A DNA stretch of 45,833 nucleotides from an uncultured Selenomonadales bacterium (GTDB lineage Bacteria; Bacillota; Negativicutes; Selenomonadales; Selenomonadaceae): contig CAMJMR010000018.1 of the NCBI GenBank assembly GCA_946407095.1, positions 1-45,833 on the forward strand, in the 5' to 3' direction. Of the stretch, positions 8,237 to 17,086 are shown one piece after another; within the stretch, counting starts at the first letter, position 1, and each line of letters begins with the position of its first letter. Under the pieces are notes generated by a model. The model did no database searches and was not told the origin of the DNA. It saw only the letters and a list, made by a program, of their open reading frames with translations. Both the position numbers and the translations under genes were made by a program.

Positions 8237-8866
8237 TTGCGCTTGAGGAAAAAGCCTCACATTGACGAGAAACTTGCCGGCTTTGCCGATATCGTGACGC
8301 GCGGCAACGTCGAGCCGATAATCAAAGACCCTGCGCGGAAGCTTTACGTTGAGCTTGGGACGGGCAAGGGCGACTTCATTACGCAGATAGCCGAGCGCAA
8401 TCCGCAAATAAATTTCATCGGGCTTGAAGTCGAGGCAACGGTCGTTTTGGCGGCGGCGCGCAAGGTTCGCGAAAAAAATCTTGCCAACGTCCGCTTGATT
8501 GTCTTTGACGTAAGCAATATCGCCGAGCTGTTCGCCGAGCACGAAGTCGACAGGCTGTACATAAATTTTTGCGACCCGTGGCCGAAAAAACGTCACGCCA
8601 AACGCCGCTTGACGCACGTCCTATTTTTGGAGCTGTACAAGCGCATTTTGACGGCGGGCGGCGAAATTTACTTCAAGACGGACAATCGCGGGCTGTTCGA
8701 CTTTTCGCTGGAGCAATTCGCCGAGTCAGGGCTTGACGTGCGCGACGTGACGAATGACCTTCATGCCGCCGAGCCGCCCGATAACATTCGCACCGAATAC
8801 GAAAACAAATTCAGCGCGGCGGGCGTCCCGATTAACTTCTGTATCGCGAGGGTTGCCAATGGATAA
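8237..8866 (+). CDS. trmB: tRNA (guanine-N7)-methyltransferase
   Basis: 209-residue SAM-dependent enzyme that makes m7G46 in tRNA. The SAM motif ELGTGKGDF is at about 38-46 and the family signature [16 protein letters not shown] starts near 110. It starts at TTG 8237, preceded by AGGGGGA, 11 nt after secG. It overlaps tsaD by 8 nt. Confidence 0.95.
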   Translation: MRLRKKPHIDEKLAGFADIVTRGNVEPIIKDPARKLYVELGTGKGDFITQIAERNPQINFIGLEVEATVVLAAARKVREKNLANVRLIVFDVSNIAELFAEHEVDRLYINFCDPWPKKRHAKRRLTHVLFLELYKRILTAGGEIYFKTDNRGLFDFSLEQFAESGLDVRDVTNDLHAAEPPDNIRTEYENKFSAAGVPINFCIARVANG

Positions 8867-9863
8867 GACTTTGACACTTGGAATAGAGACCAGTTGCGAC
8901 GAAACGGCGGCGGCCGTCCTGCGCGGCGGGCGCGAGCTGTTGTCGAACGTCATATCGACGCAAATCCCGTTGCACCAGAAATTCGGCGGCGTCGTGCCCG
9001 AAATAGCATCGCGCAAGCACATCGTCAACATCATGCCCGTTATCGACGAGGCATTGAGCAGGGCGGGTGTCGAATTGCGCGAGGTGAATCAAATCGCCGT
9101 GACGTTCGGGCCGGGCTTGGCGGGCGCATTGCTTGTGGGGCTGTCGGCGGCGAAGTCGTTGGCTTACGCGCTGAAAATCCCGCTTATCGCCGTCAATCAC
9201 TTGGAAGGGCACATCTTCGCGAACTTCCTAAGCGCGCCGCAACTTGAGCCGCCATTCCTGTCGTTGGTCGTTTCGGGCGGACACACCGCGCTGATTAGGA
9301 TGATTGACTACAACGGCTTTGAATTGCTTGGACAATCGCGCGACGACGCGGCGGGCGAGGCTTTCGACAAAATCGCGCGAGTAATGGGTTTGCCTTACCC
9401 CGGCGGCCCCGAAATTGACAAGTTGGCTAAGCAGGGCGACGCGACCGCCATAACCTTTCCGCACCCTAAGGTTGCGGGCTACGACTTCAGCTTCAGCGGA
9501 CTCAAGTCCGCCGTGCTCAACTACCTGAACACCGCGCAGATGAAGGGCGAGGCGTTTGTTGCGGCTGATGTTGCGGCGAGTTTCCAAAAGACCGTCGTTG
9601 ACACCTTGGCGGAAAAAACTTTGGCGGCGGCTGAAGAATTTAAGCTTGATAAAATCGTCTTGGCGGGCGGAGTGGCAGCGAACTCATCACTGGAAAAAAC
9701 TTTGCGCGAGGCTTGCGAGAGGCGCGGGCTTGCGTTCTATTACCCGTCGAAAATCCTCTGCACCGACAATGCCGCCATGATTGCTTGCCGCGGCTACTAT
9801 CAGGCTTTGGCTGGCGATTTCGCCGACTCGACGCTGAATGCCGTCCCCAATCTCGGACTTTAA
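8859..9863 (+). CDS. tsaD: tRNA N6-adenosine threonylcarbamoyltransferase
   Basis: 334-residue Kae1/TsaD protein that installs t6A37 on ANN-decoding tRNAs. Features are GIETSCDET at the N-terminus, metal-binding HLEGH (H114, H118), the SGGHTAL block, and [10 protein letters not shown] in the ATPase core. ATG 8859 is chosen over longer in-frame starts because it gives the standard [16 protein letters not shown] beginning and has GAGGG upstream. It is translationally coupled to trmB. Confidence 0.95.
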   Translation: MDKTLTLGIETSCDETAAAVLRGGRELLSNVISTQIPLHQKFGGVVPEIASRKHIVNIMPVIDEALSRAGVELREVNQIAVTFGPGLAGALLVGLSAAKSLAYALKIPLIAVNHLEGHIFANFLSAPQLEPPFLSLVVSGGHTALIRMIDYNGFELLGQSRDDAAGEAFDKIARVMGLPYPGGPEIDKLAKQGDATAITFPHPKVAGYDFSFSGLKSAVLNYLNTAQMKGEAFVAADVAASFQKTVVDTLAEKTLAAAEEFKLDKIVLAGGVAANSSLEKTLREACERRGLAFYYPSKILCTDNAAMIACRGYYQALAGDFADSTLNAVPNLGL

Positions 9864-9876
9864 AGGAGGACTTCGC

Positions 9877-11010
9877 ATGAAAAAATTTCTTTCGGCTGTG
9901 ATAATATTCGTCTTCGCGCTGACGATTTTTTCCGCCGCGCACGCGATGAATTATCAACTTGAACAAATCGTCGTGATAAGCCGCCACAACCTGCGCAACT
10001 CGCTCAAGGCGGGCGACGACAGCGGGCTTTTGACACTGCGCGGCGGCGAAATGGAAACGTTGATGGGGCAATACTTCGAGGCGCGACTTCGGGCGCAAGG
10101 GTTCTTCCCCAAAAACGCCTTGCCGGTCGTCGGCGAAGTTCGTTTCTACGCCAATTCGTATCAGCGGACAATCGCGACGGCAAAATATTTTTCGGCGGGC
10201 GCATTCCCAATCGCGAACATCCCGATTGAATATCACCGCGCTTTGGGGCAAAAAGACCGCGTCTTCCTTTCACCGACCGACCCCGCTTTTGTCAAAAAAC
10301 TTTCCGCCGAATTTGACGGCAAAAAAATAATCAACGACGCGCGCAAGGAAATTGCGACCGTCGAACGGCTTACGGGCGAAAAATTCAATCCCGCCGACTA
10401 TTCCTTTAAGCTCCGCGACGAAGCTGTTGAGTGGAAGGCTCAAGGCTCCGCAAGCAAAATTAATCTTGCCGCCGACGCCTTGCTCATGGATTATTACGAC
10501 GGGAAAGTTTCTTATAGCGATGCCGAAATGCGCGATGTGGCGAAAATTTCTTCGCTGCTGATTAACACGAACTTCGACCGACCGCTCGGCGCGAAAGTTT
10601 TCGCAAGCCCAATGCTCGCCGTCATTTCCGACGAACTGAACACGCCCAGCCGCAAGTTCAGCTTCATCTGCGGGCACGACTCCAATCTTTCCAACGTGCT
10701 CACTGCCATTGGCGTGGAAGATTACACTTTGCCCGGCACCTTTGAATGGCGCGTTCCGATTGCCTCGAAGCTTGTCATAAAAAAATTTCGCGGCTCCGAC
10801 GGCAACGAATATGTCGGCTTGAGTTTCGTTTATCCGTCCGCCGCGCAGATTGTCAATCGCGAAATGCTCACGCTCGACAACCCGCCGATGATCGTCACGC
10901 TGAAACTGCGCGGACTTCAAACGGTTGACGCGAACGCGATTTACAAGCTTTCGGACTTCTTGCAAAGACTTTCCGACGCGCAAATTGTTGACGGCAGACG
11001 TGTTGATTAA
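9877..11010 (+). CDS. Secreted histidine-type phosphatase
   Basis: 377-residue protein with a signal peptide (residues 1-23, cleavage near AHA-MN). The histidine acid phosphatase catalytic motif is RHN at 36-38 (the usual RHG with Gly replaced by Asn) and the proton donor pair HD is at 267-268 (CGHDSN). It is related in layout to glucose-1-phosphatase/phytase-type enzymes and should act in the periplasm; the substrate is unknown. AAAGGAGG lies 8 nt before ATG 9877. The RHN variant keeps the nucleophile His. Confidence 0.85.
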   Translation: MKKFLSAVIIFVFALTIFSAAHAMNYQLEQIVVISRHNLRNSLKAGDDSGLLTLRGGEMETLMGQYFEARLRAQGFFPKNALPVVGEVRFYANSYQRTIATAKYFSAGAFPIANIPIEYHRALGQKDRVFLSPTDPAFVKKLSAEFDGKKIINDARKEIATVERLTGEKFNPADYSFKLRDEAVEWKAQGSASKINLAADALLMDYYDGKVSYSDAEMRDVAKISSLLINTNFDRPLGAKVFASPMLAVISDELNTPSRKFSFICGHDSNLSNVLTAIGVEDYTLPGTFEWRVPIASKLVIKKFRGSDGNEYVGLSFVYPSAAQIVNREMLTLDNPPMIVTLKLRGLQTVDANAIYKLSDFLQRLSDAQIVDGRRVD

Positions 11011-11022
11011 AGGAGACTTCGC

Positions 11023-11463
11023 ATGACTGAACTCAAAAGCCTTGGGAAAACCACGGCTTACAAATACGATTACGCGCCCGAATTCTTGGAGGCGATACCC
11101 AACGCCAACAGCGGGCGCAATTATTTCGTGACGCTGACGAGCGACGAATTCACGTGCCTTTGCCCGATAACTCATCAGCCTGACTACGCCGCGATTAAAA
11201 TCCGCTACATACCCGACGAAAAACTTGTCGAGAGCAAAAGCCTCAAGCTGTACTTGACGAGCTTCCGCAACCACGGCACCTTTCACGAGACCGTCGTCAA
11301 CACGATAGCCGACGATTTGATTAAGCTTTTGGAGCCGCGCTATCTTGAAGTCGAGGGGCTGTTCAAAGTGCGCGGCGGCATTTCGATTGTCCCGTTCGTG
11401 AATTATGGTTGCGGGGAGTTCGAGGAGCTTGCGCGCAAACGCTTGGCTGAACGTCATGATTAG
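11023..11463 (+). CDS. queF: NADPH-dependent 7-cyano-7-deazaguanine reductase
   Basis: 146-residue, short-type QueF that reduces preQ0 to preQ1 in queuosine synthesis. The catalytic Cys is probably C47 in FTCLCPITHQPDY, with ESKSLKLY near 72-79 and FHE near 90. AAAGGAGACTTCGC precedes the ATG, nearly the same leader as the previous gene. It overlaps the next gene by 8 nt. Confidence 0.95.
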   Translation: MTELKSLGKTTAYKYDYAPEFLEAIPNANSGRNYFVTLTSDEFTCLCPITHQPDYAAIKIRYIPDEKLVESKSLKLYLTSFRNHGTFHETVVNTIADDLIKLLEPRYLEVEGLFKVRGGISIVPFVNYGCGEFEELARKRLAERHD

Positions 11464-12286
11464 ACAGAAACGGCTTGCATTAATCAACGACGTGACGGGC
11501 TTCGGGCGGTGCTCTGTGACGGTTGAGTTGCCAATAATCTCTGCGCTGAAAATTCAAGTTTGCCCGTTGCCGACGGCTTTGCTTAGCGTGCACACGGGCT
11601 TCAAAGATTATTTCATGGACGACTTCACCGACCGCATGGAGGCTTACGCCGACAGCTGGCGACGCAACAATCTGACCTTCGACGCGATAGCCACGGGTTT
11701 TTTGGGTTCCGACGCGCAGATTGAGCTTGTCCGCCGCGTCATAAAAAATTTTCCTGCCGTCGTGATAATCGACCCCGTCATGGGAGACCACGGCAAGATT
11801 TACAAGTCGTACACGCGCGAAATGTGCCGGCGTATGCGCGAGCTGTTGGAGTTCGCCGACCTTATCACGCCGAATCTGACGGAGGCTTGCGAGCTGTTGG
11901 GGGTGCCGTATCCCGAAGGCGGCGTCGTGAGTGATTCGGGGCTTGCGACGATGGCGGCTAACATTGCGGCGAAGACGCGCGGCGGACGTGTCGTGATAAC
12001 GGGCGTGACGTTGGACGCGGGCGACGACGGCGACATTGCGAATTTCATCTTCGACGGTGGGCAAGCGGACATTGTGACATCGCGGCGGTTGGGCGGCGAC
12101 CGTTCGGGCAGCGGCGACGTGTTTTTTGCAGTAGCGGCGGCGTCTTGGCTCAACGGCGAAAGTTTGCTTGATTCGACGCGCAAGGCGGCCGACTTCGTGG
12201 GAAAATGCATTGCGCACGCCGAGCGGCTCAATTTGCCGTGGAATTGGGGTTTGCCGTTCGAGGAGTTCTTGACGGAGTTGCGCTAA
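11456..12286 (+). CDS. pdxY: Pyridoxamine / pyridoxal kinase
   Basis: 276-residue ribokinase-fold enzyme that phosphorylates vitamin B6 vitamers. It begins LALINDVTGFGRCSVTVELPIISAL. The block IIDPVMGDHGKIY and the anion-hole/catalytic motif GSGDVFFA (near 217-224) are typical of the PdxY/PdxK group. ATG 11456 gives the family N-terminus and lies inside the queF stop region, implying coupling. The exact vitamer preference is not readable from sequence. Confidence 0.85.
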   Translation: MIRQKRLALINDVTGFGRCSVTVELPIISALKIQVCPLPTALLSVHTGFKDYFMDDFTDRMEAYADSWRRNNLTFDAIATGFLGSDAQIELVRRVIKNFPAVVIIDPVMGDHGKIYKSYTREMCRRMRELLEFADLITPNLTEACELLGVPYPEGGVVSDSGLATMAANIAAKTRGGRVVITGVTLDAGDDGDIANFIFDGGQADIVTSRRLGGDRSGSGDVFFAVAAASWLNGESLLDSTRKAADFVGKCIAHAERLNLPWNWGLPFEEFLTELR

Positions 12287-12295
12287 GGAGGACTT

Positions 12296-12340
12296 ATGAA
12301 AATTATCGCCGCGCCTTCGCATAATGAAACTTTCCCATGA
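12296..12340 (+). CDS. 14-residue mini-ORF with a strong ribosome site
   Basis: AAGGAGG lies 6 nt before an ATG that reads MKIIAAPSHNETFP and stops at 12340, 9 nt before the lipoprotein start. It could be a leader peptide or the stump of a lost gene. There is no homology evidence. Confidence 0.25.
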   Translation: MKIIAAPSHNETFP

Positions 12341-12349
12341 GGTGATTCG

Positions 12350-12997
12350 ATGAAAAATTTCTTCGTGCCGCTGATTTTGTCGGCGGTTATTTTTTTGACG
12401 GGTTGCGGGCAAGAGGACACGCCCGAAGCCGCTCTTAACGACATTCAACTTGCTCTGGCCGAGCGCGATTCAACTAAGCTTGCCGCCCGCGCAGATTTGG
12501 ATGAGTTCTTCGCCGAGACCTACGACGCCGCGACCGTCGAGCTTGCCAAGCACTACGACGCCTATCAAGCGAAATATCCCGACGACCCCTACTTTCAGCA
12601 CAGCGCGGAATTTTTGACGGACTACAACGCCGAGCATAAGGAATTGCATTTGAACTTCCTGCGCGGCGTGAAGGATTCTTTCTTCGCGAAAATGCCCGAA
12701 CCCGTTGCGCCCGAAGACAATCCGACCGCTTACGTTGCCAACGAGTTTGAAAAGATACGCGCCGCGACCAACGCCACCGTCAAGGAGACGCGCATTGACG
12801 ACGACAGGGCGACGATTGTCCTGGACGTGCAAGGCGATAACTCTTTGCGCGGACAATTCATAGGGCGGCTGACGTTTGAGCTTGCCTTCCGCCGCGACGC
12901 CGAAAATCGTTGGCACTTCGCCGCGATAGAAAACCTTGACGAGCTGACGCCTGCGCTTGTCGACAAGGCGGAGGTTATTTGGATTAATTTCTTTTGA
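12350..12997 (+). CDS. Lipoprotein, possibly DUF2939-like
   Basis: 215-residue protein with a lipoprotein signal (lipobox LTGC, Cys near residue 19), so it should be anchored in a membrane facing the periplasm. The mature part is charged and predicted alpha plus beta, opening with a pattern (ALNDIQLALAERDSTKLAARADLDEFF) seen in DUF2939-type proteins. No enzyme motif is seen. ATG 12350 follows GAGGTGATTCG. It is the last gene before alaS. Confidence 0.6.
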   Translation: MKNFFVPLILSAVIFLTGCGQEDTPEAALNDIQLALAERDSTKLAARADLDEFFAETYDAATVELAKHYDAYQAKYPDDPYFQHSAEFLTDYNAEHKELHLNFLRGVKDSFFAKMPEPVAPEDNPTAYVANEFEKIRAATNATVKETRIDDDRATIVLDVQGDNSLRGQFIGRLTFELAFRRDAENRWHFAAIENLDELTPALVDKAEVIWINFF

Positions 12998-13015
12998 CGG
13001 CAGGCGCGTTTATGT

Positions 13016-13044
13016 TCGACATTCAAAAATCGCTGTGCTATAAT
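13016..13044 (+). promoter_or_regulatory. Promoter of alaS
   Basis: TCGACA (13016-13021), 17 nt, TATAAT (13039-13044). Confidence 0.6.
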
Positions 13045-13076
13045 TCGCCCGCATAAAATTTTGGGAGGCAGATAAA

Positions 13077-15692
13077 TTGAAGTACATGACAGGCAAGGAA
13101 GCAGCGGCGGCGTTCCTGAAGTTCTTCGAGAGCAAAGGGCATTTGATTATGCCGAGCTTTTCGCTGATACCCGAAAACGACCCGACGCTACTGATGATAG
13201 GCGCGGGAATGGCTCCGCTCAAGCCGTTTTTCACGGGGAAACTCAAGCCGCCTTGCCCGCGCGTGACGACGAATCAGCGTTGCGTGCGGACGGGCGACAT
13301 CGAAAACGTCGGGCGGACGGCACGGCATCATACGGCGTTCATGATGTTGGGCAACTTTTCATTCGGCGACTACTTCAAGGCGGACGCGATACCTTGGGCG
13401 TGGGAATTTTTAACCGAGGTCTGCGAATTGCCGCGCGAAAAGCTTTGGGTGTCCATCTACCCGAATGACGACGAGGCGGAACAAATTTGGCTTAAACAGC
13501 CCGGACTGAACCCCGCGCACATAGTGAGGCTTGAAGATAATTTTTGGGAGATAGGACCCGGTCCGTGCGGTCCCGATTCCGAAATTTATATCGACTTGGG
13601 AGAGGAGCGCGGCTGCGGCAAAGACACTTGCGCGCCCGGTTGCGATTGCGACCGTTTCCTTGAGATTTGGAACTTGGTCTTCACGCAATTCGACCGCACT
13701 GAGGACGGCGACTACAAGCCGCTTGAACATAAAAATATCGACACGGGCTGCGGACTTGAACGACTTGCCAGCGTCCTGCAACAGAAGAACTCAAACTTTG
13801 AAACCGATTTGCTCTTCCCGATAATCGAATACGTCGAAGGCATCAGCGGGCTCAAATACGGCGTCGACGCGGCGAAGGACGTTTCCATGAAGGTTATCGC
13901 TGACCACGCGCGCTCGATGGCATTCATGATTATGGATAAGATTTTGCCGTCGAACGAGGGACGCGGCTACGTCCTGCGCAGAATTTTGCGGCGCGCCATT
14001 CGTCACGGGCGCATGTTGGGCATTAAGGACGCCTTCCTTGAGGGCGCGATTGCCGTCGTTGCGAAAATCTACGGCGATATGGCTGACTTTGAGGAACTCG
14101 GCAAGAACGTCGGCTACATCAAGAAAGTCGTGCGCCTGGAGGAAGACCGTTTCGCCGCGACACTCGCGCAGGGCATTGAGGTTTTGACGCGCGAAATTGA
14201 CAACGCCAAGGCGGCGGGCAAGGCTGAACTCGACGGCGAAATTTGTTTCAAGCTCTATGACACGTTCGGCTTCCCTTACGAACTGACCGAAGAGATTTTG
14301 CAGGAAAACAACCTTGCGCCCGATAAGGCGGGCTTCGATAAGGCAATGCAGGCGCAACGCCAACGGGCTCGTGCTGCCCGCGCCGCCAATGAACGCCTTG
14401 ACGTGCCCGATTTGCTCAACGTCGACACCGAACACCTTAAGCACGACGAAACTTGTACCGCGTCCAAAGTCTTCGCGCTGTGGAAGGACGGCAAGCTTGT
14501 TGACGAACTGCACGACGGCGACGAGGCTGGCATTATCCTTGACTGCACACCGTTCTACGCGGAGGGCGGCGGGCAAGTCGGCGACGAGGGCTACCTTATC
14601 GGCGAACTGGGCAAGATAAAAGTTTCCAACGCCAAAAAACTGCCCGACGGCACGATTTATCACGAATCCTACGTCGAGGAGGGTCAAATCAAAGTCGGCG
14701 ACGCGGTCGAAATAAAAATCGACGCGGACAAGAAACTTTCCTCCGCCCGCAACCACACCGCCACGCATTTGCTTCAAGCCGCGCTGAAAAAGGTCGTCGG
14801 CAGCCAAGTCAATCAAGCGGGCTCACTTGTCACGCCCGAACGCCTGCGCTTCGACTTTTCCAACTTCGAGCCCGTCACGCCACAACAGCTTGCCGATGTC
14901 GAGGAGCTTGTCAACGAGGAAATTCTTAAGGGCGTCGACGTGACGATTCGCCAAATGCCGATTGCCGAGGCGAAAAAATTGGGCGCGATGGCTCTCTTCG
15001 GCGAAAAGTACGGCGATATCGTTCGCGTCGTCAACGTCGAGGATTTCAGTTGCGAATTGTGCGGCGGCTCTCACGTGAAGAACGTCGGGCAAATCGGGCG
15101 CTTCAAAATCGTCAGCGAAGGCGGCATAGCGGCGGGCGTTCGTCGTATCGAGGCTGTCACGGGTCGCGCGGCGATTAAGGACGCTGCTCATCAAGCCGAG
15201 CTGTTGAATCAAGTCGCTGCCATGTTGAAAGTCCGCGCAGAGGATTTGCCCGCGCAGATTGAAAAACTTCTTGCCGAGGACAAGTCGATGCGCAAACAGC
15301 TTGACGAGGCGCACAAGCTCAAGGAACGCGCCGAGGCTCAACAGCTTTTGGTCGGCATGGAGGAAATTGGCGGCTTGAAGTACGTCAAGGGCGTGGTGCA
15401 AGCCAAGACCCCCGACGATTTGCGCAACGTGGCCGACTTCATGATTGACAAGCTGGACGGCGGCGTTATCGTTTTGGCGTCGATTAACGACGGAAAAGTT
15501 TCGCTGGTCGTGAAGGCGGACAAGAAAGCTGTCGCGGCGGGTGTGCACGCGGGCAAAATCGTCAAAGTCATTGCCAAGCTGGTCGGCGGCGGCGGCGGCG
15601 GGCGTCCCGATATGGCTCAAGCCGGCGGCAAAAATCCTGACGGCGTTCCGAAAATGTTCGACGAAGCGAAAAAAATTCTCTCCGAACTCTGA
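13077..15692 (+). CDS. alaS: Alanyl-tRNA synthetase
   Basis: 871-residue class II synthetase. The catalytic core carries RCVRTGDIENVGRTARHHTAF and FMMLGNFSFGDYF. The editing domain has the metal site HNHTATH-type (near 560) and CELCGGSHV (near 659). The C-terminal DHHA1 region ends in VGGGGGGRPDMAQAGG. TTG 13077 is preferred to ATG 13086 because GGGAGG lies 8 nt upstream of the TTG. It is monocistronic, with its own promoter and a terminator shared with hisD. Confidence 0.97.
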   Translation: MKYMTGKEAAAAFLKFFESKGHLIMPSFSLIPENDPTLLMIGAGMAPLKPFFTGKLKPPCPRVTTNQRCVRTGDIENVGRTARHHTAFMMLGNFSFGDYFKADAIPWAWEFLTEVCELPREKLWVSIYPNDDEAEQIWLKQPGLNPAHIVRLEDNFWEIGPGPCGPDSEIYIDLGEERGCGKDTCAPGCDCDRFLEIWNLVFTQFDRTEDGDYKPLEHKNIDTGCGLERLASVLQQKNSNFETDLLFPIIEYVEGISGLKYGVDAAKDVSMKVIADHARSMAFMIMDKILPSNEGRGYVLRRILRRAIRHGRMLGIKDAFLEGAIAVVAKIYGDMADFEELGKNVGYIKKVVRLEEDRFAATLAQGIEVLTREIDNAKAAGKAELDGEICFKLYDTFGFPYELTEEILQENNLAPDKAGFDKAMQAQRQRARAARAANERLDVPDLLNVDTEHLKHDETCTASKVFALWKDGKLVDELHDGDEAGIILDCTPFYAEGGGQVGDEGYLIGELGKIKVSNAKKLPDGTIYHESYVEEGQIKVGDAVEIKIDADKKLSSARNHTATHLLQAALKKVVGSQVNQAGSLVTPERLRFDFSNFEPVTPQQLADVEELVNEEILKGVDVTIRQMPIAEAKKLGAMALFGEKYGDIVRVVNVEDFSCELCGGSHVKNVGQIGRFKIVSEGGIAAGVRRIEAVTGRAAIKDAAHQAELLNQVAAMLKVRAEDLPAQIEKLLAEDKSMRKQLDEAHKLKERAEAQQLLVGMEEIGGLKYVKGVVQAKTPDDLRNVADFMIDKLDGGVIVLASINDGKVSLVVKADKKAVAAGVHAGKIVKVIAKLVGGGGGGRPDMAQAGGKNPDGVPKMFDEAKKILSEL

Positions 15693-15704
15693 TAATAAAA
15701 AAGA

Positions 15705-15739
15705 CCCCCGACGGTCGATTAGACTGCCGAGGGTTTTTT
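15705..15739. terminator. Convergent terminator between alaS and hisD
   Basis: CCCCCGACGGTC and GACTGCCGAGGG form an imperfect 12-bp stem flanked by A and T runs, so it can work in both directions. Confidence 0.75.
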
Positions 15740-15755
15740 GTTGTCGAAAAATTTT

Positions 15756-17072
15756 TCATTGGCGTTGACGGATTGCCGCCGCGTGCGCTTGCAAGCCTTC
15801 CGCCTCCGCCAAGCGAATCACGTCCTGCGCGGCGTTGAGCAAGTCGCCCCGTGTGTAGGATATCAGACTCGTGCGCTTGAGGAATGTCTCGACGTTGAGG
15901 ACGGAATAAAATTTCGCGGTGCCGCCCGTCGGCAAAACGTGATTCGGTCCCGCAAGGTAGTCGCCCAACGGCTCGGGCGAATACGCGCCCAAAAATATCG
16001 CGCCCGCGTTCCTAATCTTCGGCAAAAGTTCAAACGGCGCGCTCGTCAAAAGCTCCAGGTGTTCGGGCGCAGAAAAATTCGCGAAGTCGGCCGCCTCGTC
16101 CAAGTCCTTCGCCACGACGATTAAACCGTTGCGTTCGATTGACGCTTGAGCGATTTCCTTGCGCGGGAGGCGTTGAAGTTGCGTTTCAACCTGCGCGGCG
16201 ATTTTCTCGGCAAGTGGTGCGCTCGTGGTTATGACGATTGAACAGGCAAGCGGGTCGTGTTCGGCTTGACTGAGCATGTCGGCCGCCGCGTATTCGGGAT
16301 TGGCCGCCTCGTCCGCGATTATCAGAATTTCGCTCGGCCCCGCAAGCATGTCGATATCGCAATGACCGTAGACTTCCTTTTTCGCCAGCGTGACGAAGAT
16401 GTTGCCCGGTCCGACAATCTTGTCGACGCGCGGGATTTGCTCGGTGCCGAAAGCCATTGCCGCAACCGCTTGTGCGCCGCCGATTTTGAAAATCCTGTCG
16501 ACGCCCGCCAACTGCGCCGCCGCCAACACGTGAGGATTGGCATTGGGCGTGCACATGACGACTTCGCCGACGCCCGCGACCTTCGCGGGGATGACGTTCA
16601 TCAGCACGCTGGAAGGATAAGCCGCCGTGCCGCCCGGGACGTAGACGCCGACGCGATTCAACGGAATGACGGCTTGACCAAGCAGAGAATTTTCGCCGCG
16701 ATAAGTTATCCACGACTTTGGAAGTTGTTCGGCGTGAAAGCGACGAATGTTTTCAGCCGCGACCTTCAACGACGCCAAAACTTCAGGCTTAACGCGCTCG
16801 ACGGCAGATGACATTTCCTCCGCGTCAAGCGCAAAACTTTTCAGCTCGACGCCGTCAATTTTCCGCGTCCACTCGATAACCGCCGCATCGCCGCACGCAC
16901 GAACATCGCCGACAATCCGACGCACAATCTCAATCGCGCTCAAGTCCTCGCCGAAAATTTTTTTATTCGCCTCGCGAATTTTGGGCGACAGCTCCACCTC
17001 GTCGAAAGATTTTTTCGTCAAGAGCCGCTCGACAGCCTCGCGACCGACTTCCGCGCTGTTTACAATCTTCAC
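15756..17072 (-). CDS. hisD: Histidinol dehydrogenase
   Basis: 438-residue NAD-dependent enzyme for the last two steps of histidine synthesis. It shows GGAQAVAAMAFGT, KIVGPGNIFV, DMLAGPSEILIIAD and SQAEHDP, which carry the substrate- and zinc-binding residues. Start choice: GGAGGG (17080-17085) is 7 nt from GTG 17072 but only 1 nt from ATG 17078, so GTG is preferred. It lies 14 nt after the methyltransferase gene with no other his gene nearby. Confidence 0.93.
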   Translation of the reverse strand: MKIVNSAEVGREAVERLLTKKSFDEVELSPKIREANKKIFGEDLSAIEIVRRIVGDVRACGDAAVIEWTRKIDGVELKSFALDAEEMSSAVERVKPEVLASLKVAAENIRRFHAEQLPKSWITYRGENSLLGQAVIPLNRVGVYVPGGTAAYPSSVLMNVIPAKVAGVGEVVMCTPNANPHVLAAAQLAGVDRIFKIGGAQAVAAMAFGTEQIPRVDKIVGPGNIFVTLAKKEVYGHCDIDMLAGPSEILIIADEAANPEYAAADMLSQAEHDPLACSIVITTSAPLAEKIAAQVETQLQRLPRKEIAQASIERNGLIVVAKDLDEAADFANFSAPEHLELLTSAPFELLPKIRNAGAIFLGAYSPEPLGDYLAGPNHVLPTGGTAKFYSVLNVETFLKRTSLISYTRGDLLNAAQDVIRLAEAEGLQAHAAAIRQRQ

Positions 17073-17086
17073 AAGCATTCCCTCCG

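Noticed and set aside
8754-8858. Longer tsaD start inside trmB
   Set aside because: The extra 35 residues are a shadow of trmB in another frame; ATG 8859 gives the family N-terminus with a ribosome site.
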